A stretch of 64,000 nt of DNA from Bugula neritina (Eukaryota; Bryozoa; Gymnolaemata; Cheilostomatida; Bugulidae). The notes beneath the pieces are model-generated. The model saw only the letters and a list, made by a program, of their open reading frames with translations, did not search any database and was not told where the DNA came from. Position 1 is the first letter of the stretch, and each line of letters opens with the position of its first letter. Made by a program: the position numbers and the translations under genes. The DNA is taken from contig OZ037767.1 in NCBI GenBank assembly GCA_964035545.1, forward strand, positions 15,129,998-15,193,997, read 5' to 3'. Positions 1 through 12,300 of the stretch are shown piece after piece.

Positions 1-1491
1 TTAAAAGCATTTGTTTACATGGCATGCCTGCAAGTCAATGAAAATATTTAGAGAACAGTAAAAAAAAGCATATACATTTCTGAATAGTTTCTTCTTTTCT
101 GAGATGAATATTTTGGAAATGTCCCACAATTCAACATTTAAATTAAGTCTGTAAAAGAATTTTTCACAGTGTATTCTCAATGAATTATTCTTGCAAGGTG
201 TTTGTATACTAACATTCCTAATACAGAAATGTTTTTGGAGCATTGTAAATTATATACTGCTGCATTGCAAAAAAAATCATAAAAAAAGCACTTTTCAGCC
301 AAAGCAACTTGGCTTGTTTCCAAAAAAGAGTTGAAATGTACATTTATTACCAGCTGTAAAGTATAGAGAGAACGAACTATGTCATAATGACTGCATTCTT
401 ATGACACTAATGAAATTAAGATTTGCTTTACTCCATACGGGTCTTGCTCAAAGGTGGAGTTTTAAATAATGCTACAAAGTTTCACTAAATTCCCAGATAA
501 TACTTTTTATATCAAATCATTTGGCTTTGCTGATTTAGCTATATTATGTACATTTTGTACTTATTTATCTCTAGGTCAGTTTTCAGCCATATATTTGACC
601 ACATTGCTATACTTCCTTTGTGCCAGCATTCTCTCCTTTATATCTTTTCTGTGGTTTCTAATAGTTTTTAGTGGTATGTCACTGTGTGTAAACTATGTGA
701 ACCATCAGGCTATCTCTTATACAATGCATGCTGCTATAAGAATAACAGCAGCTGTTTTGTATTCAATCAACCTTGTTGCGAGAATTTTGTTTGCTTGAAG
801 CTCTCTGTTGAGTAGCTGTCTCTCTATATTACATAACTGCTTGTTCAAGAAAGTGCACAATAAGAACTGTCCAACTTTAGCTGTCTAACTTAAATTACAT
901 GATATAGGATTACAACACTACATAATAAGCTGATTAAACAGCACATATAAATCGGCCAAAAAACACCACACAGTTGACTAACTCTAGTTTGACTCATTTA
1001 TATTTCGAGTTTTTCACATTACTTGAACATGCTTTAACCAATTTGTTGCATCATTTTTCATCCATACATGTAATACAAGGATTTAGTATATTATTTTTTT
1101 AGGTTTGGATTGTCTACTATAGGCAGATATTTAATCAGACTGTGAAGTTGCTTAGAGAAGCTCTAAAGTCTAAATCCAACGATAGTATTTTATCAACACA
1201 CGAAGGTTAATAAAACAATTCCACCTCAATGAACTTTGACCTAGTTAACTCGACCACTGTAAAATGGCATGCCAGAACAAACGCAAACCAGCTTGCAAGA
1301 ATAATTATTCATTGAGAATACACTGTGAAAAATTCTTTTACAGACTTAATTTAAATGTTGAATTGTGGGACATTTCCAAAATATTCATCTCAGAAAAGAA
1401 GAAACTATTCAGAAATTTATATGCTTTTTTTTACTGTTCTCTAAATATTTTCATTGACTTGCAGGCATGCCATGTAAACAAATGCTTTTAA
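1..1491. mobile_element. Non-autonomous DNA transposon with about 200-bp inverted ends and TTAA target duplication
   Basis: Bases 1 to about 200 are the near-perfect reverse complement of about 1292-1491; both ends begin with TTAA followed by AAGCATTTGTTTAC. A TTAA direct repeat (1-4 and 1488-1491) is the target duplication of piggyBac- and Kolobok-type elements. The interior (about 200-1290) holds no transposase that I recognise. A hydrophobic 109-codon reading frame at 469-798 is AT-rich and unsupported. The left flank is outside the window, so the TTAA duplication is inferred from the element ends alone. Superfamily is uncertain. Confidence 0.72.
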
Positions 1492-3264
1492 AACATATAT
1501 ATAGTTATACAATGTTTAGCATTTTTAGATAAGATGTTGTTTGAAATTACAAATTTAATCTATCTATTTTAATACATATCTTTATATTTATAATCATTTT
1601 TTTTATATATAGAAATATTAGATAGTAGGGTGGCTTAGTTATTTTCATAGTATAGGTGTGTAAGTACGTGAACGTGTTAATACAAATGAGCCAGTGCCTT
1701 CATAAACGTACAGGCATGTGTTCCAACCCATAATTTGGAGCATTTGGAGTTCAGTAAGACAGAGCCCACTAGTGCAGCTAAATAGTGTACGAGCATGTTA
1801 TTATTGTTCTAAGAGTTGAAAGGTTAGCAGCTCTAAATAGACTGGTTACAGTCAGCAAAGAAAATAATAATGACAGCTGCCAGCTTCAGATTCGCTCAAT
1901 AACCAAAACCACAAATATGCTTTGAAGTTTGGTTTTTGTGCCATTTATCATTAACAAAATTTTTTAGAAAATTTCTGAAACTGCTCATATGTGTACCTAT
2001 GCCAAAATATTAATCTCAGAAAAAATGAAACTTATACTAGTAGTAGTCTTCACTCAAACCTTACATTTCTACTTATTTTATGGGCCTTCTATATATCATC
2101 GAGACTGCCCCCAATCCCTGTAGGGGGAGACAACTTTAAAATACAAAATCCCCTAGAGGGATGTTTGAAACCCCTCTATTGGTTATAGTACTAGTGAAGC
2201 TTGAAGTTGAATAGCATGCTTATTACTCACTGCTCTTTGCTTACATTATTAGGGTTACTCTTTAGTCTTAGAGATACCCTAACATAAACTTGAAAGCTGG
2301 AGGTAGTACTAGTCTAGTGCTGTGTTAATCCTACACTGTTGACTTATCAACACTGTGACTATAATTATGACTCCTAAGTCAAAGTCATTTTCATATAGTA
2401 GTAATCACTATGACAGACTGAAAGTCAGGAAGACTAAATATAATGGTAAAGTGTGTAAGAATAAATCATACTTATTCAATTACTTTTAGTTTTGTTACCA
2501 GTGTTGGGTCAACTTTCAGAATAAAGAATAAATATAATTATAAAGATAAATGGATAAAAATTCCAATCATGGTTTAATGTGCCTATTTTAAGCTGTTAAT
2601 TTAATTACTATAATATAAGTGCTCAAAATACAACTTTTGATTTTCATAATTATGTTTTAATTTAATACAGATACCATAGTATCATATACAGTAGAATCAG
2701 TTGTATCTTATTTAATAATGAAGTAACTTATTGGAGCTTTCACAGTTATTAATTATTTACTTGTTAGTCTTTGAACTGGGACAATGTTTGAAACTTGAAG
2801 TAGAATGAAGTTTGATTTCAGTTACCGCAATGGTATCTGCAGTCACAATAGGAATACGCATATAACTATGTTTATATTTGTGAAAAATATATAGTCAAAA
2901 CTAGATAAGGTAATAGTAATTATAATTGGTTTCACTTTTAATATATTCCTATAAACTGGAAAATAGACAGAAGCATTTAATCATGAAAGTAAACCTAGTG
3001 GAAGTAAATCAATTCACTAAGTATAGTAAAATATTTACTATTCAGTAAGTTTATTTACTTTAGTTAATTGTACTTGATTATTTCTTTCGGTTTTTCAGTT
3101 GATTTTTCTACCTTTTGCTATAGCATATCAAACTACCACAAAGTCATGCTTCCGTATTACAATTATAAACATAGTGTTACTGTGTAATGTTATAGTAATG
3201 TAATAGTAATATTTGGATCATTGTAAGTATTTCTGTTGTTGTACTGATTGATAAATATTTTTTA
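1492..3264. other. Noncoding upstream region of the CPEB gene
   Basis: AT-rich sequence without a credible exon. It should contain the CPEB promoter and any 5' untranslated exons, but I could not place a promoter or a first-exon donor. The exon carrying the start codon is preceded by a plausible acceptor (TTTTTTAG at about 3257-3264), so transcription probably begins further upstream. Confidence 0.4.
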
Positions 3265-3270
3265 GCTTGC

Positions 3271-3319
3271 ATGGATATTTGCAACGATCAAGATGTCATT
3301 TGAACCTGGACTGGAATAA
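3271..3319 (+). promoter_or_regulatory. Two overlapping upstream ORFs in the CPEB leader
   Basis: If the start-codon exon begins at about 3265, its leader contains two upstream ATGs. The ATG at 3271 runs 10 codons to TGA at 3301-3303. The ATG at 3293 runs 8 codons to TAA at 3317-3319, two bases before the predicted main ATG at 3322. Such spacing is typical of reinitiation control, but that role is inferred. Confidence 0.35.
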
Positions 3320-3321
3320 AG

Positions 3322-6300
3322 ATGGCAAATCGAGAAGCTAGCTACAATTATTCTGCAGAAAGAAACTTGGTAAGCAAAAATAAGCTGCAGCATTAAGCAG
3401 TAAGCAATATGACGATGAACTTTGCTTGATTTTGATTGACCTTAAAATATCTGGTCACCTTTCACCAACGTGGTCCTGCGCGGGTGGCGGGTGACCTTAA
3501 AATGTCTGTTGCACGTAAAATAAATTTTGTGACAGTCAAAAGTATGCTGATCTTTTTCGTATTTCAGTGCATCGGTGTCTTAGCTTAAGAGCTGAACCCA
3601 ACAATTATGATCTAAAGCTGTTTTTTACTAGAAAGTGATTTTACTGTCTTTCTGATTATTCTTGGTTTTTCAGCTTGATGAATTGAATAAATGGATTTGA
3701 TTTCGGGTATTATGTAATGGATGAAAGAAATTTTTCTTAAATTTGTACTGAGCAATTTTTGCTATTGCTATGATGTTTAGTGATAAAATTGCACCCTTAA
3801 TAACCCTGAAAATTATCATTACTAGCATTTGTTTATGTTCATTTTTAGGAAATTAAAATGAAGACACAACTCACCGATGCTATCTCACTGTGCCTGCATG
3901 CAGTTTATCTAAAAAGGTACTCCTATTAGCTGGCTCTTGCCCAATACCTGGTTGTCTCTGTAACTATTTTTTGCTCGCAGATGAGTTTTTGGAACTTGAC
4001 ATTTTATTGATTTTGAAAGTTATAGTGAGCTTTGAACTTGCTAGCATCGTTTTTAAAGACTTGCTGCAGTTTTTATCAACATTTTTTAAGTCAATGGTGT
4101 TAGTTTGGAAGCTCTCTCACTCCTCTCTCTGTCTCTTTCTCCCACACCTTCCACTCAACCTCTCTCTCTTTCTCCCCCTCTCTCCCACCCTTCCTCTCTC
4201 CCACCCTCCCTCTCTCCCACCCTCCCTCTCTCCCACCCTCCCTCTCTCCCACCCTCCCTCTCTCCCACCTTCTCCCTCTCCTAACCTTTCTCTCTTCCCT
4301 TTTCCACTATCTCTCTGACTCTCTCCCTTTCTCTCTTCTACCCCATCTCTCTTCCATCCTCTCTCCTAACCTTTCTCTCCCACCCCCCCCCCCCATCTCC
4401 CACTCTCTTTCTCTCTCTAGTTTGCATGGCTTTACCCAATTTTGGTTTATTTTTTTATTTTGTTTCAGAGTATCCAAAAGGAAAGCTAAAATTTATTTAA
4501 TATATATTATACCAACTTGAGCTTTACATATAATATCAAATAAATGCTGTGTTTTGTTAAAACAATGTTTGCAACTTTGTAGTATATTCAAATTCATAAT
4601 TTATTTGTAGAGTCACACAACAAGACAGTACTCTGACACACTCACAAGTTGCCACTGATCCAGCAGTATAGATGATTGTTTTCTCCACTGGCTATGCTGT
4701 CACGCTTTACTGTTGTGGTGTTTGAAACAAACCAATTGTTTGCCTACGCAGATTAGGGTGAGAAAAAAAGTGAGAAATGAAAGCTGTTTTTAATACCATG
4801 ACTACACTTGGTTTTTATTGAATGAAAAACAAAGTGAAATCATTAGTTATCCGTTAAATGACTAAATCACTGTTTATAAAGATGAAACACAAATAATCTT
4901 ATAATATGCTAATGAAATTTGGCTTTCAAATAGCTTTTTTCTGTATATTTGTTGAGGAAGTTTATCTTCAACAAAACTTCGTAGCTGTTGAATATGTGGA
5001 GAGTATTTTATATTGCATAAATTTATAGAGTAAAAGGTTCTCATCAAACTTTTACAACTTAGCTCATCGACGGTTTAAAAGTGTGAGTCACCCTTCACAC
5101 TAGAGTTTTATAAAGTTTTAATGAATGTGCAGTATTTTATAAAATATTGTGTGTCTCGTAAATTTAGCTATTTCTACCTTTTCAGTGAGATTGGAGTAAA
5201 CACACCTCAAAATTCACATCTGGTATCACATTGATTTATCGCAAGTCAAAGTACACCTACTAACTCTTCCTTCCTTAATACCTGCTTGCTTTTGCACTTC
5301 TACTCATTTCATATACCTAACATTTCTCTTGCAGATGAATTACATCTTTTAAGTTGTAAAAGCCTTAAATAGCATGAAATTAATGAGGTTTAAACCGTGG
5401 CCACACTAACTATTGATGCGTTTATTGATGGGTTAAATTACACGAAAATATTGTCTCTTTCTTTTTAGTTTCACCTAAAGTATTACATACTATTGATGGA
5501 GGCTTTGCTGAAGTTTTTGGGTGATGATTTGTCAATAATTTTCCAGAGAAGATGATGCCACGGTGGCTGGCATCATTATGCAGTTTCCAAATTTCTTTCG
5601 GCTTTGCTCTAGTGAAAATGTTGGAAAACAATCAACAAAAAGCTTTGTACCATAAACGAAGTTATTGTGTGCGTGTTGTCAAAGCATAAAGTGTGCTGGA
5701 AATTTTTGGGTTTCTGTTGAGATGCGTTTTTGCTTTTCCTGCATGAAAAAAGTTCCAGTTTCAGTTAATATTAAGTTTCCAACTGTAATTAATTAGTTGA
5801 TTTGGCAGCATAGTATCGATGATTGATGAAGGCAGCCGATATAATTATAAGCATAAATATCTATATATCTACATGAAGATGCCATTCCCAATGATTGTTA
5901 TTCTGAAATCAGCTGATTAAGTTATCACAAACTAAACATTTTGACCAGCGGCTTGCAATGCAACTCGGTGAAATTTCAGACCTAGATAAATTGAATTTCT
6001 TACTGAAAATCGTGAAGGTATTAAAGTTTAAAGTGAAAGTTTGAAGGGTCATCTCTCTGCGAATTCTAATAGCATGGTGCCAATTAGACTTGAAAAAATT
6101 TCAAGGCACTACAAAGCACTAAGCCCATTCTTACAAGTAGTTTCAAAGTGCACTGGAATTTCAGTTTACTTGTCATTGTATAGAATCCTGATCTACACTA
6201 TATAGCATTCACTATTGCCTGCTTCTTCTAAGCATCTATAATGTATTAACTACAGTTTGCTTTGAGAAGTGAATTTCTACTTGGTATTTTTTCCTTATCG

Positions 6301-9300
6301 TTCTGTTGTTTGCCAGTAGTCTTAATTTAATGGATTTTCCCTTTTCAAAAGTGGTTGTGACAATCAAAACACATCATGCAGCCTGCAACTACACAATCAG
6401 TCGGTAATTTCTTCCATTAAAGTAGCTCTTCTGGTTACTCTTGCTCACCTAAAAGCCTGAGCCTCATTCAAATTGCAATTTCTTAGAGTTGTTAGTTTTT
6501 CATGCAGTCTTTCATTTTTTTTTGTTAGGCACAAAATTAGTATTCACTAGACCTAATCTTTCATCTGCATGTATGCCTATTGTTTGTTCATTAAAGAAAA
6601 ACCTCTGCTGAATATTGAACTAATAATGAAAATAAATTCCCTAAACTAAAAGTAGCAGTGTGATTTTGGTATTACAATTAGTTGTTAGCATAGAGTCAAG
6701 TTATTGACAGGAAGTTTCAAATTGAAATGAATGAATTTCATTGTAAGTCAGCAAGATTTAGTCTAAGTAAACATAGCATTACATCGTGTTTTATTTAGCA
6801 TTTGCAGAAGGCAACATATATTTTAAGGATTATTGTAAACTTAAATGTAATTTTAAGTACTTTCCATGTTTGGTATTGTAGATGGTCTTGTTCTTTGGGA
6901 TGGATGTGACAACTCCTTGTGTCAAGCTTAACTGATTGACTACTGAATCCCAATCATATGTTTTGCCGAAAAATGTGAAAATGGAGTGCATGTCTACTTT
7001 ATTTGAGAAAATATTAAAATTACTTTTGAAACTTCATCTAGCCAAACAATACAACAGTTTCATTTCATTAAAAAATATCATTTGCACAAAAATGTATTAT
7101 GTAATCGAACAATTTCTAGAAAAAAGTGCTTTCCTCCAGTTTTGCTAATGAACTACATTTTTCATTATATGCTTGTCTTCATAATTTTAATAATTGTTTT
7201 TTCTGGTGAGTCAATTAAAGTCAATTTAACCTAGAAAAGTCTGAATTTCAGACTTAATTTCAAGCTAGAATATTCACATTTTTAGGTCTGCGTTTGCAAA
7301 CATTGTTGTGTTACTTTACTTTTTTATATTTTTTGAAATAAATATCTTTTTAGCTTGTGCCTATTCATGATTAGAATAGTATAATAATATTTAACTTTTC
7401 TTCAATTTCAATAGATGAAAATGTTGATCAGTTGGAGTATTCAGTTTAGCTGAATTTTACTTGCTTTTGCGAAAACAATCTTTTGGAGTTGTCTGCCCTC
7501 TCTTTAGGTAATTTTTTGACCTATGGTCAACGCAAAAATTATAACTTTTTAAAGATGCTTGTGAACCTAACAATATAGCATAACTATCAAACCACATTAT
7601 TCAATATCTGCATAAAATTTAGCCGATAAGCTGCCACCCAATGAGCTTGAAAAGATATTAGAATACTAGCTCAGTGCTGCCATCAATGTAGATATTTATA
7701 ATGATATAAAGCCAAAACTCATTATTTATAATGATATAAAGCCAAAACTCATTATTGCATGAAATTATCTAACCATTCCTGACAAAGAATCGAGATAATA
7801 ACTCCAAAGTTGGTCAGTTGAAACCACAGCAATAATACTTTAATTGTTATAATTGTCAGGTTTAATTTTATACCAAGCCCCAATAAGTACATATAACTAT
7901 GACAACACAGCCTAAGCACCTCCAATGCAAGAAATTTAGTATTGTGGTGCTGCAAATCCTCCAGTTACAAATGAGTAGAGCTTTCATGATTATTGGTCTA
8001 CCATAATGTTTATTTAGTTTTAAGGACTAGCATAAATGCTATTATATGCGGGAGGTATTTGAAAAGCTTCCAACTCCATCTTCAACTACGGGCTATTATA
8101 ATTATGCCGATAAACGAGATACTACACTCAGACTGCCCTGTTATAGTACTATGATTGGCTACTGCAAAATTTTTGCCGATAGACAACATTTAATTATGAT
8201 GTAATGTATCTCGTATTGGTACATAAGTGTTATGTCTGAGGACGAGATACTGTGAAATTATGCCCTGTTTTGTTATTAGAAAATTAGCTCACATTAATTG
8301 TAAAACATAATCTGTTTTGTTTCACAAAAAGAAACAATTTAGCTTGCATTACAACTATGTTGTTCTTTTTATTGCCATTACATATTATAATTTGTAGTTC
8401 ATCAAAAATAGCTTTTAATGGAGAAAAAGCATAAAGCCTGGTGTGTCAGCCATTTTACACAATATTCTTATTGACTATTTAGCTATAAGCTGTTGGTCAT
8501 CTGGCTTTCATGTAGCTTTAACCTAAATACCTGGCTTGTGCTAACTCATTAGTTTGAGTAATTTTTAGAGATTAGACAAATCCAAGAAGTGCATAATAAA
8601 ATTTTGTGCAACATTTACGCAAACATGCAGTTATAAGCTATAAAAAATAAGTATACTAAAGATATACAGTGATTTCAAAATATTCTACCATAATTTCTTA
8701 TACTGCAGTATGTCATAGCATTCATTTCAACCGTGGCAAAAAATTATAAATACACTTTTCTATTACGATAATTAATCCTAAGTTTTTGAATTTAAAATGT
8801 TTTCAATGTAGGAAATGTCCAACATTGAAAACGATTTATATTTAGAAATGAAAAAAATTGTATAATTTACATATGATCAATGACAAAATGCTGCAGCCAT
8901 GGCAATATAAATTTAATAAATGCAAATTTGTAATACAATTGTATATAATAATAATGGCTGCATGTGGTAGCCTACCTTCAGGATGTAATAAAGTAAGACT
9001 AATAAGATGCAAACAGAAAATATAAAGAAAACCATGCAGACTGCAGTATCAAATAAGTTTCTCAAAGTATCTCATGTTTTACAAGAATCAAGCATATAAC
9101 AACAAAAGTCTAATTCTATCATTTTTTCAAATGAGAGAAATTATTGGTAAAATATGCACTGTGCCTACTCTAAGCGTGCTCTCACTGACTGCAAGCATAA
9201 TCTACTCAAGATCTATACCTTTTCTATAACAAACTCTATAAATACTCTGTACTTACTCTATACATATTCTATACACACCACACAAACTATATATACATAA

Positions 9301-12300
9301 CCTGCATCTATGCTATACCATAATCTATATATTATATTTGACATATTATAATCTATACACTCAATCAACTTCTGTTCTATATATTATTTGAAATACAACA
9401 GTTTTTTTGTAAATTTGAGGGTGTCATTCTAGTTTAATGCTTGGCTTATAAATTCCCCACTTGGACTATTTATTTATTTTGTTACAATATATGTATTTTG
9501 TTTAGGGTTTGGGGTTTGGGAAGCCTCTAACTGGGATGAAACAAATTGAGACTGCATAACTTGTCTATATATCTATAAATAATTCACTACACAAAAATTA
9601 TCCGGTGTGTCCCAAACACAATCAAGTTTGCTCATTTTTTGTCAAAACAATCTTTAACTTTAAGCTATATCAACTGACTTTAACAGAATATACAGCTGAT
9701 TTGTAGGAACAGTTGAGTTAGTATTTTAAAGCTGTGTTTATTTAATAACGAACTTTATGCTCTACGGTATAATATGGTATATCAAAATATTTTAATGCAT
9801 GTTAAAAGCTATATAATATATATATTATTCCAACTCTAGCCACGCAAATGAATTGAGGTTGCATAAAATATGTCCCATAAATTATATTTTATCATTTATT
9901 TACATGTTTCAAACATATATAATTAATATCATTTAAAGTACGGAATGTCCTAGAACATTTTCATTACATTACTTTTTACCTAAACAGTTTTAAAAACAAA
10001 GCTCAGCCTAAAGCTAAAATATTAACTTATTCACAAGCCTTTTTTTGGCTTCATTGATATTGCTTACAAAAATTTAACTATAGTCATTTCCAATATGTGT
10101 ATAAGAGATTAGACTTATGCACAGCCCAACAAGCTAACAGCTGGTTACAAAAGCTACAGCTAGCTAAAAGCTATCTTCCCACCAACTACCATAAAAGCAT
10201 GACTTCTTAGACATGTTTTCATTGGAGTTACCAATCCGTATCTGAAGAGTGCCAGCTGACCAGCCTGTTTTTTTTGCTTGAAATTTATACTTGTTTTAGC
10301 TAGTTTTACCTAAATAGTCTTTATACTCAAATTACATAATGGTAAGTTATTTTAAAGTATTATTTGCTGTTAAATTTTGTCTTTTAATCACAAATTAATA
10401 TTTTCTGCTGATTGGTCTTGTATGTACTTGTTGACCATTTTTATCTCAATTTTTTATTACATTTTTATTTTATTTGAGGTTTACAAAACACTTGATTACA
10501 TTTTTATTAAATATTTTTATTGCCATGGCAACAGTCTATTTTTTTATTTTTTATGCTTACTTTGATAATATAATTGAAGTTATTCTACAGCTAACATGCA
10601 TGTTTTGATTTTTCAGAATGAAAATTTCAGTAAAGTACTCCGAAGTGCAGGGGAAGGTAATTCCCTTCCAAATCCAAACCACCATCCCAGTGGATCTTTT
10701 ATCACCAATGAATCGACGACTCCACCAGGTAGTGTTAAATTGTAGCACTAAATTTTACTAAACATTGATTATACTAAATATCTTGTTGCATAGAAATCTT
10801 TAGTATTTTCAGAATTAAGGAGCAGCTGTGGTCTAGGGATTAGAGCGGTGGCCTAGTAAGCACAAAGTCATAGGTTCGAACCCCAGTAAAGGCCATTGTG
10901 ATGTTATGATTATGATTATATACTCCTGTGTCACTTATGAATAAGTCCTTAGCTTGCTTTAAAACAAACCTTTCCATCAGGGGTTTCTCCCAGGAATAGT
11001 GACTATAAACTATAAAAAAAAATTAATAGATACTTGACTGTTTCTAAATTTAAACTTGTAATTTATGCAGGCTGTGGGCTGGGATCATTTGCTTCCAGTA
11101 TTACTAACAACATGGTGTACAGTCACTGGAATGACTCTGTCAATGGTAGTAGAGTTAGGCAATTGGCTGGTAAGAATAAATAATCAAACTATCATTTAGG
11201 TGCAGTAGTGGAGAAATTGAAATAGCCTTAGCTCTTTATATTTCTTTATAGAATTTGGTTTGGGGTGCGGTTGAAACATAACCCTTTTTTACTTCATTTC
11301 TAATCTAAAACACAGGCTTTTCTCAATTTTTCATCAATGCACCTACCTCTTGTAGTCATAAGAAAGTCAATTTGGAGAAAAGTTTATTTTAGACTTTATA
11401 ATTCACAACTACCATGATGTTGTATTGTCAGCTGATGATGTTGTATTGTCAGGTGAAGGAAAACCTAATGGGCTGGACTCTTTGGATCAGAATTTTAACA
11501 CCACTGCTGTGAGAAGACTGCAGGACTTCCTGCAACTGTACCATGCAGCAGAGGCTAATGCTCTTATCAACCAGCTAGTGCAGAATATGCCACCTTTTCA
11601 GCAATCTTCGGGTAATGGTGGACTTTCGCAAAACCTCGCACCTCCTGGAAGGTTGCTGAATGCACTCAGTTTGGTAAGCAGTACAGAATACAGTTTGTAA
11701 ATTTTATAACTAGTTTTTGTATTGTTAGCAAAATTATCATTCTGTGGTTTAATTGTGATTTCTCAGTAGTCCATGTAGTTTTAAAGAGGACTGCGGTTCC
11801 ATCTTTGGTGTGGCAGAATTTTTTTACAGATTTCAAAGATTTTTTTTCACAATTTTATAACAATTTATGATTAAAAAATAGGAAGATGAACTACTTTTCG
11901 TAGTTTATTAGTTATAATAAGTTTCTATGCCACCTGTAGTTTCTCTAACAGATGCTGCATGCATAAGGACATATGAAAATCATTTAATAAGTTGCAAGTA
12001 AAACTAGATGAACAAAATATATTATAATGCTATTTTTCAGTATAGAGTGTTTGACAAAGTTTTCAAATCGTCTTTGAAACCTAAAAGAATTCGTTATAAC
12101 ATGTTTCAGAGTACAGAAGGAGATGCTTCTGCAATTTATCCTTCCTCCCAGCAGTCTAAATCCCCGACTCTCATCAGAGGGACTTATTCCAACCGAGTGC
12201 TGGAACACCACTATTTGCCGGCCAGCAGTACTTCCACTCACTCCCCCAACGACTCCGGTGCTGAAGGAACATTTAGTAGTGGAGTTGGGGGGCCGCCATC

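Noticed and set aside
469-798. 109-codon hydrophobic frame, possibly a membrane protein
   Set aside because: It is inside the non-autonomous TTAA element, with no family motif or second copy to support coding; AT-rich frames often look hydrophobic.
3890-4318. 142-codon Leu/Pro/Ser-rich frame
   Set aside because: It lies across the CT-rich minisatellite in CPEB intron 1; the length comes from base composition.
8040-8260. Three ACGAGATAC motifs in both orientations, a possible small transposon
   Set aside because: No coherent inverted-repeat arms or target duplication could be traced.
9500-9520. TTTAGGGTTTGGGG, telomere-like
   Set aside because: One or two imperfect units, expected by chance in this sequence.
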